From Propionibacteriales bacterium (GTDB lineage: Bacteria > Actinomycetota > Actinomycetes > Propionibacteriales > Propionibacteriaceae), in contig JADGPB010000214.1 in NCBI GenBank assembly GCA_017882655.1, positions 1 to 5,123 of the forward strand: a DNA stretch of 5,123 nt. The letters run 5' to 3'. This document shows, piece by piece, positions 1-5,116 of this stretch (position 1 is the stretch's first letter; each line of letters opens with the position of its first letter). The position numbers were made by a program, and so were the translations under genes. The notes beneath the pieces are model-generated. The model did not search any database. It worked only from the letters and a program-made list of their open reading frames with translations, and had not been told where the DNA came from.

Positions 1-1
1 T

Positions 2-92
2 CGAACCACGGGCATCCTCGTTTCGATACCCCAGAACGCGCGAAATCCCCGCTGGCGGTGGAAATGTTCGCCTGGCGTATGGAAACGAGGAT
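2..92 (+). repeat. Interspersed palindromic repeat, copy 1 (REP/MITE-like)
   Basis: The core at 14-92 is an imperfect inverted repeat. The left arm 14-34 (starting ATCCTCGTTTC, ending ACCCCAG) pairs with the right arm 72-92 (ending AAACGAGGAT) at 19 of 21 positions; the mismatches are 25/81 and 30/76. A second 5-bp stem (GCGAA 40-44 with TTCGC 67-71) and a small apical CCG-CTGG-CGG hairpin lie inside. A second copy sits at 3123-3212; the 79-bp cores match at 68 positions with no gaps. Similarity continues upstream (CGAAC..CGGG, 2-12) and may run past the window edge. The element lies 30 bp beyond the tetR stop codon. It has no coding capacity. It could be a terminator, a dispersed repeat or a miniature mobile element; no target-site duplication is visible. 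Confidence 0.8.
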
Positions 93-100
93 CTCCTCTA

Positions 101-118
101 GCAGGGATGCGATCCTGC
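101..118 (-). terminator. Candidate hairpin terminator of the tetR-family gene
   Basis: On the minus strand, four bases past the repressor stop codon, GCAGGAT pairs with ATCCCTGC around a 3-nt CGC loop, with one bulged base. No T-run follows, so this is not a classical intrinsic terminator. U-poor hairpins are common at actinobacterial 3' ends, and the neighbouring palindromic repeat at 14-92 could supply the terminator function instead. Confidence 0.35.
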
Positions 119-122
119 AGAG

Positions 123-704
123 CTAGGAAGGATCCAGCTCGCTCAGCGCGTCCAGGGCCTCGTCGAGGCAGGCGGAGAACGACGAGCTGCCACTGGACGA
201 GTACCACGCGTACAAGGCAGCCATCACGCAACCCATCAACGCGCCCACGAGGGCCAGGGCCTTCGTGTGGGTGTACCCCCGGGCGACCGCGAGCTGGTCG
301 GCGAACTGAGCGGTGAGTTCAGCGATGCGGATACCTGCCGCGGCCCGCAGGGTCGGGGTCTCCATGATCATCTTGGTGCGAACCATCGTGAGTTCCCGCG
401 CTTGTGCGAAGTGCTCGTCGTCGATCGCAGAGATGGCCTTCCGGACGATGGCCACCAACGACTCGTCACTGGTGAGCAATGTCTCGAGACCGCCCAGGGC
501 CGGGTCGTCGAACTCGTCGACGATGACGAGCCCCTCCTTGGTGCCGAAGTACCGGTACACCGTGCTCGGGGAGACCTCCGCCTCCGCAGCGACCTGCTCG
601 ATGGTGACCTCGTCGAAGCCCCGCTCGGCGAACAGCCGCAGCGCCACCGTCTGCACCTGGTGCATGGTGCGCGCCTTCTTGCGCTCCCTCAGTCCCTGTT
701 CCAT
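123..704 (-). CDS. TetR/AcrR-family transcriptional repressor
   Basis: This encodes a 193-residue one-component repressor, presumed to be a dimeric DNA-binding protein that releases its operator when a small ligand binds the C-terminal domain. The N-terminal TetR helix-turn-helix is clear: a basic leader (RERKKAR, 6-12), the helix LRLFAERGFDEVTIEQVAAEA (about 22-42) and the recognition segment VSPSTVYRYFGTKEGL (44-59). The C-terminal part is helical and diverged, as is usual for ligand-binding domains, ending in a hydrophobic helix (about 148-167) and an acidic tail. The length is typical of the family. The ATG at 702-704 is preceded by a GGGGAC ribosome-binding site 2-7 nt upstream, and the basic leader fits a native N-terminus. 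The gene is divergent from an ABC exporter operon and shares a 52-bp spacer that holds an inverted repeat, so it most likely represses both itself and the exporter. The inducing ligand is unknown. Confidence 0.93.
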   Translation of the reverse strand: MEQGLRERKKARTMHQVQTVALRLFAERGFDEVTIEQVAAEAEVSPSTVYRYFGTKEGLVIVDEFDDPALGGLETLLTSDESLVAIVRKAISAIDDEHFAQARELTMVRTKMIMETPTLRAAAGIRIAELTAQFADQLAVARGYTHTKALALVGALMGCVMAALYAWYSSSGSSSFSACLDEALDALSELDPS

Positions 705-732
705 GAGTCCCCATCAGTTGGTAGTGACTGTC

Positions 733-738
733 ACTTTA
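733..738 (-). promoter_or_regulatory. Predicted -10 box of the tetR-family gene
   Basis: On the minus strand the hexamer is TAAAGT, matching the actinobacterial TAnnnT consensus. A start about 7 nt downstream (near 725) would give a leader of about 21 nt that includes the GGGGAC ribosome-binding site. No convincing -35 box was found at 16-18 bp. The box lies between the operator arms. Confidence 0.45.
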
Positions 739-743
739 TCGTG

Positions 744-749
744 TACAGT
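744..749 (+). promoter_or_regulatory. Predicted -10 box of the ABC exporter operon (leaderless)
   Basis: TACAGT fits TAnnnT and is followed by exactly 7 nt before the ATG at 757, so transcription would begin at or next to the first base of the start codon. No ribosome-binding site precedes that ATG, consistent with leaderless translation. The box overlaps the right arm of the inverted repeat, so an operator-bound repressor would block it. The -35 region is weak (TAGTGA at 722-727, 16-bp spacer). Confidence 0.5.
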
Positions 750-756
750 CACTGTC

Positions 757-1554
757 ATGAGCAAGTCACTGTCAGATTCTCTGGTTGCCACTTCCGTACG
801 GCATCCGGCGCACGCTCTCAGCGGTCCGGCCGTCGATGACGTGGGCGATCCGGTCATCCGCGCTCGGCACCTCGTCAAGCGCTTCGGACGGGTCACGGCC
901 CTGGACGGGCTCGACCTCACCGTCGGTCGCGGTCAGGTCCACGGATTCATCGGGCCGAACGGTGCGGGCAAGTCGACGACGATCCGCGCGATCCTCGGCC
1001 AGCTACGGCTGACATCAGGCGCGTTGACGATCCTCGGACGCGACCCCTGGCGAGAGGCGCCTGTCCTGCACCGCCGCCTCGCGTACGTCCCAGGCGACAC
1101 GGTGCTGTGGCCCGGCCTCACCGGAGGCGAGAGCCTCGACGTCATAGGCCGCCTGCAGGGCACTCAGGACCCGCATCGCCGCGCCGAACTCGTCGAACGC
1201 TTCGAACTCGACACTCGCCGTCGCGCGAGGACGTACTCCAAGGGAAACCGCCAGAAGGTCGCCCTCATCGCGGCGCTGTCGACCGACGCGGAGCTGCTGC
1301 TGCTCGACGAGCCGACGTCGGGCCTCGACCCCGTGATGGAGGATCGGTTCTGCGACACGATCCGGGAGGTCCGGGCGGAGGGCCGTACCGTCCTGCTCTC
1401 CAGCCACATCCTGTCCGAGGTCGAGGCGCTGTGCGATCGAGTGACGATCATTCGAGCCGGCCGTACGGTCGTCACCGGCAGTCTCGACTCGTTGCGGCAA
1501 GAGGGAGACTCGTTCGACGACGTGTTCCTCTCCCACTATCGGAACGTGTCATGA
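757..1554 (+). CDS. ABC exporter ATP-binding subunit
   Basis: This encodes a 265-residue cytoplasmic ATPase that would power the adjacent permease in exporting a hydrophobic or antibiotic-like compound. In order it shows Walker A GPNGAGKST (66-74), the Q-loop region YVPGDTVLWPGLTGGE (110-125), a signature loop YSKGNRQKV (160-168) in place of LSGGQ, Walker B LLLLDE (180-185), the D-loop SGLDP (188-192) and the H-loop histidine in LLSSH (H217). The usual Q-loop glutamine is replaced by glycine (G113). From memory, this and the SKGN signature are typical of the subfamily of actinobacterial drug exporters rather than signs of inactivity. The ATG at 757 was chosen because a TAnnnT box lies 7 nt upstream; it gives a tail of about 32 residues before the domain. 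A GTG at 841 is an alternative start but has no ribosome-binding site. The open frame further upstream is antisense to the repressor gene and is not credible. The stop codon overlaps the permease ATG by 4 bp, indicating translational coupling. Confidence 0.93.
   Translation: MSKSLSDSLVATSVRHPAHALSGPAVDDVGDPVIRARHLVKRFGRVTALDGLDLTVGRGQVHGFIGPNGAGKSTTIRAILGQLRLTSGALTILGRDPWREAPVLHRRLAYVPGDTVLWPGLTGGESLDVIGRLQGTQDPHRRAELVERFELDTRRRARTYSKGNRQKVALIAALSTDAELLLLDEPTSGLDPVMEDRFCDTIREVRAEGRTVLLSSHILSEVEALCDRVTIIRAGRTVVTGSLDSLRQEGDSFDDVFLSHYRNVS
764..774 (+). promoter_or_regulatory. Extra operator half-site inside the ATPase 5' coding region
   Basis: AGTCACTGTCA here repeats, base for base, the 11-mer at 747-757, which spans the right operator arm and the first base of the start codon. 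The 7-mer ACTGTCA also occurs at 727-733, giving three copies at 24- and 17-bp steps. This copy falls in codons 3-6 of the ATPase gene. It may be an auxiliary repressor site or a chance or duplication remnant. Confidence 0.4.
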
Positions 1555-3119
1555 CCGGAGTCTGGCGGCTGGTCCGTCTCCACGTACGGTCGCACTGGTT
1601 GGTCCTCGTCGCCCCGGCACTCCTCCTCGCGGGCTTGGTCATCGCCACGGCGAGCGGCGTCAAGGATCTCTACCCCACGGCCGAGGACCGCGCCGTCTAC
1701 GCCGCCACGATGGGCGCGAGTCCAGCCAGCTGGGCATTCAACGGTCGCGGCATCGACCTCGACAGGATCGGCGGGATCGCCGCGTACGAAGTCGGCCTCG
1801 CCGGACAGCTCGCGATCCCAGCCGTCGGGCTGCTGCTCGGCATCGGCCTCACCCGTCGGCTCGAGGAGTCGGGCGTGATCGAGCTGGTGACGTCCGGGCG
1901 CGTCGCGCGCACCGCCGTACCCCTCGCCGCCCTTGTCGTCGGCATCGGCTCGTGGCTCCTGTTCGCCAAGGCGTGCGAAGCCGGGTTGTACGCGATGGGG
2001 TTCGACAGGCTCGGCTCCCAGACGTACCCGTCGATCCTCGCGTTGTACGGCATGGCGTTCACCGGCATCGGCCTACTCGCGGGCCAGCTCTCCCAGGGGA
2101 CGCGCGGGGCCTACGGGATCGGCGGCCTGCTCGCGGGCGCGGGGTTCGTGACGCGGGCCTACGTCGACGGTCGCCAGCTCCGGTACGTGTGGGCGTCGCC
2201 CATGGGGTGGGTCGCCGAGGCGCACCCCTGGGGTACGTGGGTGTGGTGGCCGGCACTGAGCTTCATCGCGCTGATCGTCGTGACGAGCGGGGCGGCAGTG
2301 CTCGTGGCTTCCCGGCGGGACCTCGGCTCCGGGGTGCTGCAGCAACGTCCGGGACGCGCCACGGCGACGCGGGTCCTGTCCACGGCGTCCGGCCTCGCCT
2401 GGCGACTCACGCGCGGCAGCATGATCGGGTGGGCGGTCGGGGCGCTGACGTGGTGCGTCTCGCTGGGAGCGATGACGGACGAGATGGGTCGCATCATCGC
2501 CGAGAACCCGACACTCGCCGAGGCGCTGGGCGGTGACCCCACGCAGATCGAGACTGTGATGAGCCTCGTGCTTGCGGCCGCGATGGCGAGCGCGGCAGCG
2601 GTCGCCGGCATGTCACGTCTCGGCGTCGAGGAGGGCGATGCACGGCTGGGCCTGGTGCTTGCCGGAGCCGTCTCCCGTACCCGCGTCTGGCTCGCGTGGA
2701 CCGGGGTCGTCGCGGCGTTCGCCGTTGTCACGCTGATGATGTGCGGGCTCGGGTCGGGCGTGGCCCAGTGGCTCACCGGTTCGTCGAGGGATGCGGTCAC
2801 GCGGAACTTGGGGGCTGCGATCGCGTACGTCCCCGGTGTCCTCCTCGTCACTTTTGTCGCGGCACTACTCGTTGCGCTGTCGCCTCGGCTGCGTGGGCTC
2901 GGGTGGCTGCCTGTCGGCTGGGCCCTTGTCGTCGGGCTACTCGGCGAGGCCCTCCGCTTGCCGCAATGGAGCCGTGATCTCTCCCCGTTCGAGCTCGTCG
3001 GACGCGTACCTGTCGAGGCTCTGGACCGTACAGCCTGGGTCTGGCTGGCGGTCGCTGCCATGGTCGCGTGCGCGGCCGCGACCGTACGGTTCGGGTCGCG
3101 GTCCCTCACCCGGGGGTGA
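1551..3119 (+). CDS. ABC-2-like exporter permease (TnrB3/polyketide-antibiotic exporter type)
   Basis: This encodes a 522-residue integral membrane subunit. Hydrophobic segments lie at roughly 17-34, 81-100, 122-140, 160-180, 188-204, 234-253, 290-308, 336-355, 379-402, 421-443, 450-467 and 495-512, so about 12 helices arranged as two sixes. The two halves share a cytosolic-loop motif: RRLEESGVIELVTSGRVART (102-121) and GVEEGDARLGLVLAGAVSRT (358-377), suggesting an internal duplication. A central linker (DLGSGVLQQRPGRA, 257-270) is followed by GLAWRLTRGSMIGWAVG (281-297), a pattern remembered from the COG3559-type exporters associated with antibiotic or tetronasin transport. Its length fits that group. 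The start codon sits in an ATGA overlap with the ATPase stop, with a weak GGAA upstream, so expression is probably coupled. It would form the membrane channel with the preceding ATPase under the divergent repressor. The exported compound is unknown; self-protection or multidrug efflux are both possible. Confidence 0.9.
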   Translation: MTGVWRLVRLHVRSHWLVLVAPALLLAGLVIATASGVKDLYPTAEDRAVYAATMGASPASWAFNGRGIDLDRIGGIAAYEVGLAGQLAIPAVGLLLGIGLTRRLEESGVIELVTSGRVARTAVPLAALVVGIGSWLLFAKACEAGLYAMGFDRLGSQTYPSILALYGMAFTGIGLLAGQLSQGTRGAYGIGGLLAGAGFVTRAYVDGRQLRYVWASPMGWVAEAHPWGTWVWWPALSFIALIVVTSGAAVLVASRRDLGSGVLQQRPGRATATRVLSTASGLAWRLTRGSMIGWAVGALTWCVSLGAMTDEMGRIIAENPTLAEALGGDPTQIETVMSLVLAAAMASAAAVAGMSRLGVEEGDARLGLVLAGAVSRTRVWLAWTGVVAAFAVVTLMMCGLGSGVAQWLTGSSRDAVTRNLGAAIAYVPGVLLVTFVAALLVALSPRLRGLGWLPVGWALVVGLLGEALRLPQWSRDLSPFELVGRVPVEALDRTAWVWLAVAAMVACAAATVRFGSRSLTRG

Positions 3120-3122
3120 GAG

Positions 3123-3212
3123 CGAACTGCGGGATCCTCGTTTCGATACCCCAGAACGCTCGAAGTCCCCGCTGACGGCAGAACAGCTCGCCTGGGGTAT
3201 CAAAACGAGGAT
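3123..3212 (+). repeat. Interspersed palindromic repeat, copy 2 (REP/MITE-like)
   Basis: The core 3134-3212 has arms 3134-3154 and 3192-3212 that pair at 20 of 21 positions (mismatch 3144/3202), making it the better preserved hairpin. One further pair (G3133/C3213) extends it. The apical CCG-CTGA-CGG hairpin is kept, but the intermediate 5-bp stem of copy 1 is disrupted. The first 26 bases of the core and the last 10 are identical to copy 1; the differences lie in the loop and the right arm. The upstream segment CGAACTGCGGG (3123-3133) matches copy 1 at 9 of 11 positions, while sequence beyond the right end is unrelated. It begins 3 bp after the permease stop codon, so it may terminate the operon. 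A short palindrome GGACC-G-GGTCC (3216-3226) follows, and no T-run does. The rest of the gap up to 3284 shows nothing recognisable. Confidence 0.82.
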
Positions 3213-3284
3213 CGGGGACCGGGTCCGCTCTTCGAGATGCTGGCATTCCTCTCACTGGGGCGGCGCTGCCACGACTACCCCCGC

Positions 3285-3290
3285 TACCGT
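3285..3290 (+). promoter_or_regulatory. Predicted -10 box of the DUF4190-like gene (leaderless)
   Basis: TACCGT matches TAnnnT and lies exactly 7 nt before the ATG at 3298, the same spacing as for the ABC operon. No ribosome-binding site precedes the ATG, so a leaderless transcript is likely. No -35 box is evident. The promoter lies outside the exporter operon, beyond the palindromic repeat, suggesting independent expression. Confidence 0.45.
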
Positions 3291-3297
3291 GCCACGC

Positions 3298-4164
3298 ATG
3301 ACCCACCCCGGTTACGCGGAGATGCCCCGCGACTACGTAGCAACTTCGCGAGCCTCGGTACCACTGCCCTGGCTGGGATTCGCCGTTGCTCTGGGCTTCA
3401 TGGCGCTCAGCGTGCTGCTCGACACGTACGACACCCTCCATCAGCAGGCGATGGCGCCGATCGCGGCATGGTGGGCGATCGAGGTGCTGGCCTGTGCCGC
3501 CGCGCTAGCGATCCCCGGCGTGCCAAGACAACGCCGCCTCGTGGCGCTGGCGATCTTCGTCGGAGGGCTCGCGCTCCAGTTCGTGACGTCACGTCTGCAT
3601 CCGCCGGGCATTGAGTACATCTCGTACGCGCTGGGGCCCGCTGTGTACGCCGCCGGCTGGATCACCATGCGCCACGTCTCCCGCTGGGCGTTGGTCGCCG
3701 TGGCCCTCGCACCGATCATGACCGCGGTCCTCGGGCCCTTGAGTCCCATCCGTGGAGGCACCGGACAGCTGTTCGGGGCCGGCGCGCCGTTCGAGGTCTT
3801 CATTGCGCTCCAGGTCTTCTCCGTCGACATCCTTCCGACCGTGGTGGCTGTCGTCATCGCCAGAGCCATCGCGCAGGAGGCACGGGAGGCAACTGCCGAC
3901 CAGGCGGCCTTGCGCCGCTGGCCCTACTGGATCGCCTCTGTGGCCCTCGTGGCCGCTTTGGCCGGAGTCGTCGTGGTCGCCGTTCCAACCGGTCTCCCGA
4001 TCCTTGCGATCGTGCTGGGCCACGTGGGGTCCAGCGCCGTGAAGAGGAAGGGCCTCGGTGGCAGGAGCTTCGCCGTCACGGCGTACGTCCTCGGCTACCT
4101 CGAAGTGATCGTCTTCGTCTGGAGCCTGTACGTAGCGTTTCTGAACTGGAAGTTCACCTTCTAG
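3298..4164 (+). CDS. Multi-pass membrane protein with C-terminal DUF4190-like domain
   Basis: This encodes a 288-residue protein of unknown function. After a polar N-terminus of about 22 residues, hydrophobic segments appear near 24-42, 53-72, 80-97, 105-123, 128-146, 168-190, 210-229, 231-243 and 259-281, giving 8-9 membrane passes. A charged loop (EAREATADQAALRR, 194-207) separates the first six from the last part. That C-terminal part reads LPILAIVLGHVG..AVKRKGLGGRSFAVTAYVLGYLEVIVFV, closely resembling the DUF4190 pattern of a helix, a GH motif, a basic K-R-G-GGR loop and a second helix with an LGY motif. DUF4190 proteins are usually small; here the domain is fused to an unrecognised six-helix region. 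The ATG at 3298 was chosen for its TAnnnT box 7 nt upstream. The ATG at 3322 is an alternative, but its GGAG abuts the start codon and is too close to serve. The gene converges with the lipoprotein gene downstream. A function cannot be assigned. Confidence 0.85.
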   Translation: MTHPGYAEMPRDYVATSRASVPLPWLGFAVALGFMALSVLLDTYDTLHQQAMAPIAAWWAIEVLACAAALAIPGVPRQRRLVALAIFVGGLALQFVTSRLHPPGIEYISYALGPAVYAAGWITMRHVSRWALVAVALAPIMTAVLGPLSPIRGGTGQLFGAGAPFEVFIALQVFSVDILPTVVAVVIARAIAQEAREATADQAALRRWPYWIASVALVAALAGVVVVAVPTGLPILAIVLGHVGSSAVKRKGLGGRSFAVTAYVLGYLEVIVFVWSLYVAFLNWKFTF

Positions 4165-4175
4165 CGGCCGACCAG

Positions 4176-4192
4176 CAGCCCTCACCGGGCTG
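4176..4192 (+). terminator. Candidate hairpin terminator after the DUF4190-like gene
   Basis: CAGCCC (4176-4181) and GGGCTG (4187-4192) form a perfect 6-bp GC-rich stem with a 5-nt loop, 12 nt beyond the stop codon. The sequence downstream (ACACTCCTCTC) is pyrimidine-rich but has no T-run. Position and stem support termination; the missing U-tract limits confidence. Confidence 0.45.
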
Positions 4193-4218
4193 ACACTCCT
4201 CTCACCCTGGCACCATTT

Positions 4219-4246
4219 GAGCTGTCCGCCACGATCGTGGCAGCTC
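4219..4246. repeat. Inverted repeat in the convergent spacer, possible bidirectional terminator
   Basis: GAGCTG (4219-4224) pairs with CAGCTC (4241-4246), and CCACGA (4229-4234) pairs with TCGTGG (4235-4240), with TCCG bulged on the left. The central 14 bp (GCCACGA-TCGTGGC, 4228-4241) are a perfect palindrome without a spacer. It lies about 58 nt past the lipoprotein stop codon on the minus strand. It could be a terminator or a dyad protein-binding site. Nothing else was recognised in the 4165-4303 spacer apart from the hairpin at 4176-4192. Confidence 0.4.
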
Positions 4247-4303
4247 GTCGACGATGGTCGGGTTCGACGCGGTCCCGATCCTCTGAGTCTGCTTCGAGCG
4301 CCC

Positions 4304-5104
4304 CTACGGCAGCGTGATGTAGGGCGCCTTGCCCGCGAGGCCGCCGGTCACCTTGGCCGAGGTCCCCGCGACGATGGCGAACGCACGCACCACGTCCGGG
4401 ACCTCGCTCGTCGTGACCAGTGACCACGTCCGTACGCCCGACTCACTGGTGAGCGAGTACGACGCGACGGCCGGGTTCTTCTCGAACCAAGATGCGACCG
4501 CCCCCAAGCGGGTCGCCTCGTCGGCCGTGATGGTCGGCGAGACGATCTGGGTGTCGTTGAGGTACCAGTCGACCTCCCGGATGCCCGTGGGCGGCGTCAG
4601 CTGGAGAAGCGCGGTTCCTTCGCGCAGCGATGTGGCCGGCGTCGTGCTCGTCAGAGGTGCGTGCACGCCGGCTACCAGGCCGGTGGCCAGGGACCAGAAG
4701 ATCTCGGCGACGTCCGCATGGGCCTTGTCCGCGATGCCCAGAACGCCGATGGCCTGATCGGTGGTGGGGAACCCGCTGGACACGGTGAGCGTCGAGGCAC
4801 CCTGCGTGAAGTCGGTGCTGAACTCAACCTCCTTGACTCCCCGAGTGCGTACGACGTCGTACAGGCTCCCGACAGCCTGGCCGCGCTGTGCGGTGGTCAG
4901 GCCGGGATCGAGCACCACGACGCCGGCGCAGCGCGGGAGGCTGCTCACGATCGCGTCCGTGAAGCTCGCGTCCTTCACACCCGAGATGCCCGGCACCTGG
5001 TCGGCCAGCGCCCGGCACGCCTTTGTCTGGTCAGGATTGCCTTGCCCCGTACAGGCGGACAACATCAGGATCAGCGCCGCCAGCCCCGCCATCCTGAGTC
5101 TCAC
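4304..5104 (-). CDS. Putative secreted lipoprotein of unknown function
   Basis: This encodes a 266-residue protein with a lipoprotein signal peptide: basic start (MRLR), hydrophobic core MAGLAALILML (5-15) and lipobox LSAC with the lipidated cysteine at C18, followed by a polar linker. The mature protein should be anchored to the outer face of the cytoplasmic membrane. It is soluble in character, with two other cysteines (C30, C59) that could form a disulfide. Two segments look like copies of one alpha/beta unit: about 69-127 (LTTAQRGQAVGSLYDVV, then STLTVSSGFPTTDQAIGVL) and about 191-251 (ITADEATRLGAVASWFE, then RTWSLVTTSEVPDVVRAFA). No known enzyme motif was seen. GTG at 5102-5104 was chosen because AGGA lies 7 nt upstream and it supplies the positive residues of the signal peptide; the ATG at 5090-5092 is an alternative. 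The gene converges with the DUF4190-like gene, and no partner gene is visible in the window. Confidence 0.85.
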   Translation of the reverse strand: MRLRMAGLAALILMLSACTGQGNPDQTKACRALADQVPGISGVKDASFTDAIVSSLPRCAGVVVLDPGLTTAQRGQAVGSLYDVVRTRGVKEVEFSTDFTQGASTLTVSSGFPTTDQAIGVLGIADKAHADVAEIFWSLATGLVAGVHAPLTSTTPATSLREGTALLQLTPPTGIREVDWYLNDTQIVSPTITADEATRLGAVASWFEKNPAVASYSLTSESGVRTWSLVTTSEVPDVVRAFAIVAGTSAKVTGGLAGKAPYITLP

Positions 5105-5116
5105 GCCGCGATCCTA
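5105..5116 (-). promoter_or_regulatory. Ribosome-binding site and/or -10 box of the lipoprotein gene
   Basis: On the minus strand TAGGAT (complement of 5111-5116) is followed by 6 nt and then GTG. AGGA within it fits a ribosome-binding site at good distance, which favours the GTG start. The same hexamer also matches TAnnnT and could be the -10 box of a leaderless transcript. The two readings are mutually exclusive, and the window ends too soon to choose. Confidence 0.4.

Larger units (their letters stand above)
723..753. promoter_or_regulatory. Probable TetR-family operator in the divergent promoter region
   Basis: AGTGACTGT (723-731) and ACAGTCACT (745-753) are perfect 9-bp inverted arms separated by 13 bp. 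The left half is itself a compact palindrome, AGTGAC-T-GTCACT (723-735). The right half contains ACAGT-C-ACTGT (745-755). The site could therefore be one long operator or two adjacent dimer sites. It covers the proposed -10 boxes of both divergent genes, which is the expected position for an autoregulating repressor. Binding by the neighbouring regulator is inferred, not shown. Confidence 0.75.

Noticed and set aside
313..756. In-frame N-terminal extension of the ATPase gene by about 148 codons
   Set aside because: It runs antisense through the well-supported repressor gene, and its Ser/Thr/Ala/Arg-rich translation resembles no protein domain. The promoter and operator also lie inside it.
1015..1536. 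173-codon open frame antisense to the ATPase
   Set aside because: Opposite strand of intact Walker B, signature and H-loop codons; the translation shows no domain.
2159..3109. 316-codon open frame antisense to the permease
   Set aside because: Low-complexity Ser/Ala/Thr/Arg/Pro translation typical of the reverse strand of a high-GC gene; no domain, while the sense strand encodes a convincing permease.
757..3119. Assigning a specific antibiotic (for example tetronasin) as substrate
   Set aside because: The family name derives from homologues. Nothing in the sequence, and no biosynthetic gene in the window, identifies the exported compound.
14..3212. Integron attC sites flanking a gene cassette
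   Set aside because: Imperfect palindromes near gene ends suggested attC, but the terminal core GTTRRRY/RYYYAAC motifs are absent and the unit holds three genes in two orientations.
14..3212. CRISPR repeats or an IS element with terminal inverted repeats
   Set aside because: Only two copies 3.1 kb apart with no spacers, and no transposase gene between them. The copies are palindromes in the same orientation rather than one inverted-repeat pair.
2791..3297. In-frame upstream extension of the DUF4190-like gene
   Set aside because: It overlaps the permease C-terminus in another frame and the palindromic repeat. Its Ser/Arg-rich translation is a shadow, and hydrophobic coding character begins only after 3298.
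3589..4185. 198-codon open frame antisense to the membrane protein
   Set aside because: Asp/Gly/His/Arg-rich translation typical of antisense to hydrophobic coding sequence.
4329..4757. 142-codon plus-strand open frame inside the lipoprotein gene
   Set aside because: Overlaps a gene with signal peptide, lipobox and ribosome-binding site; its own translation has no recognisable feature.
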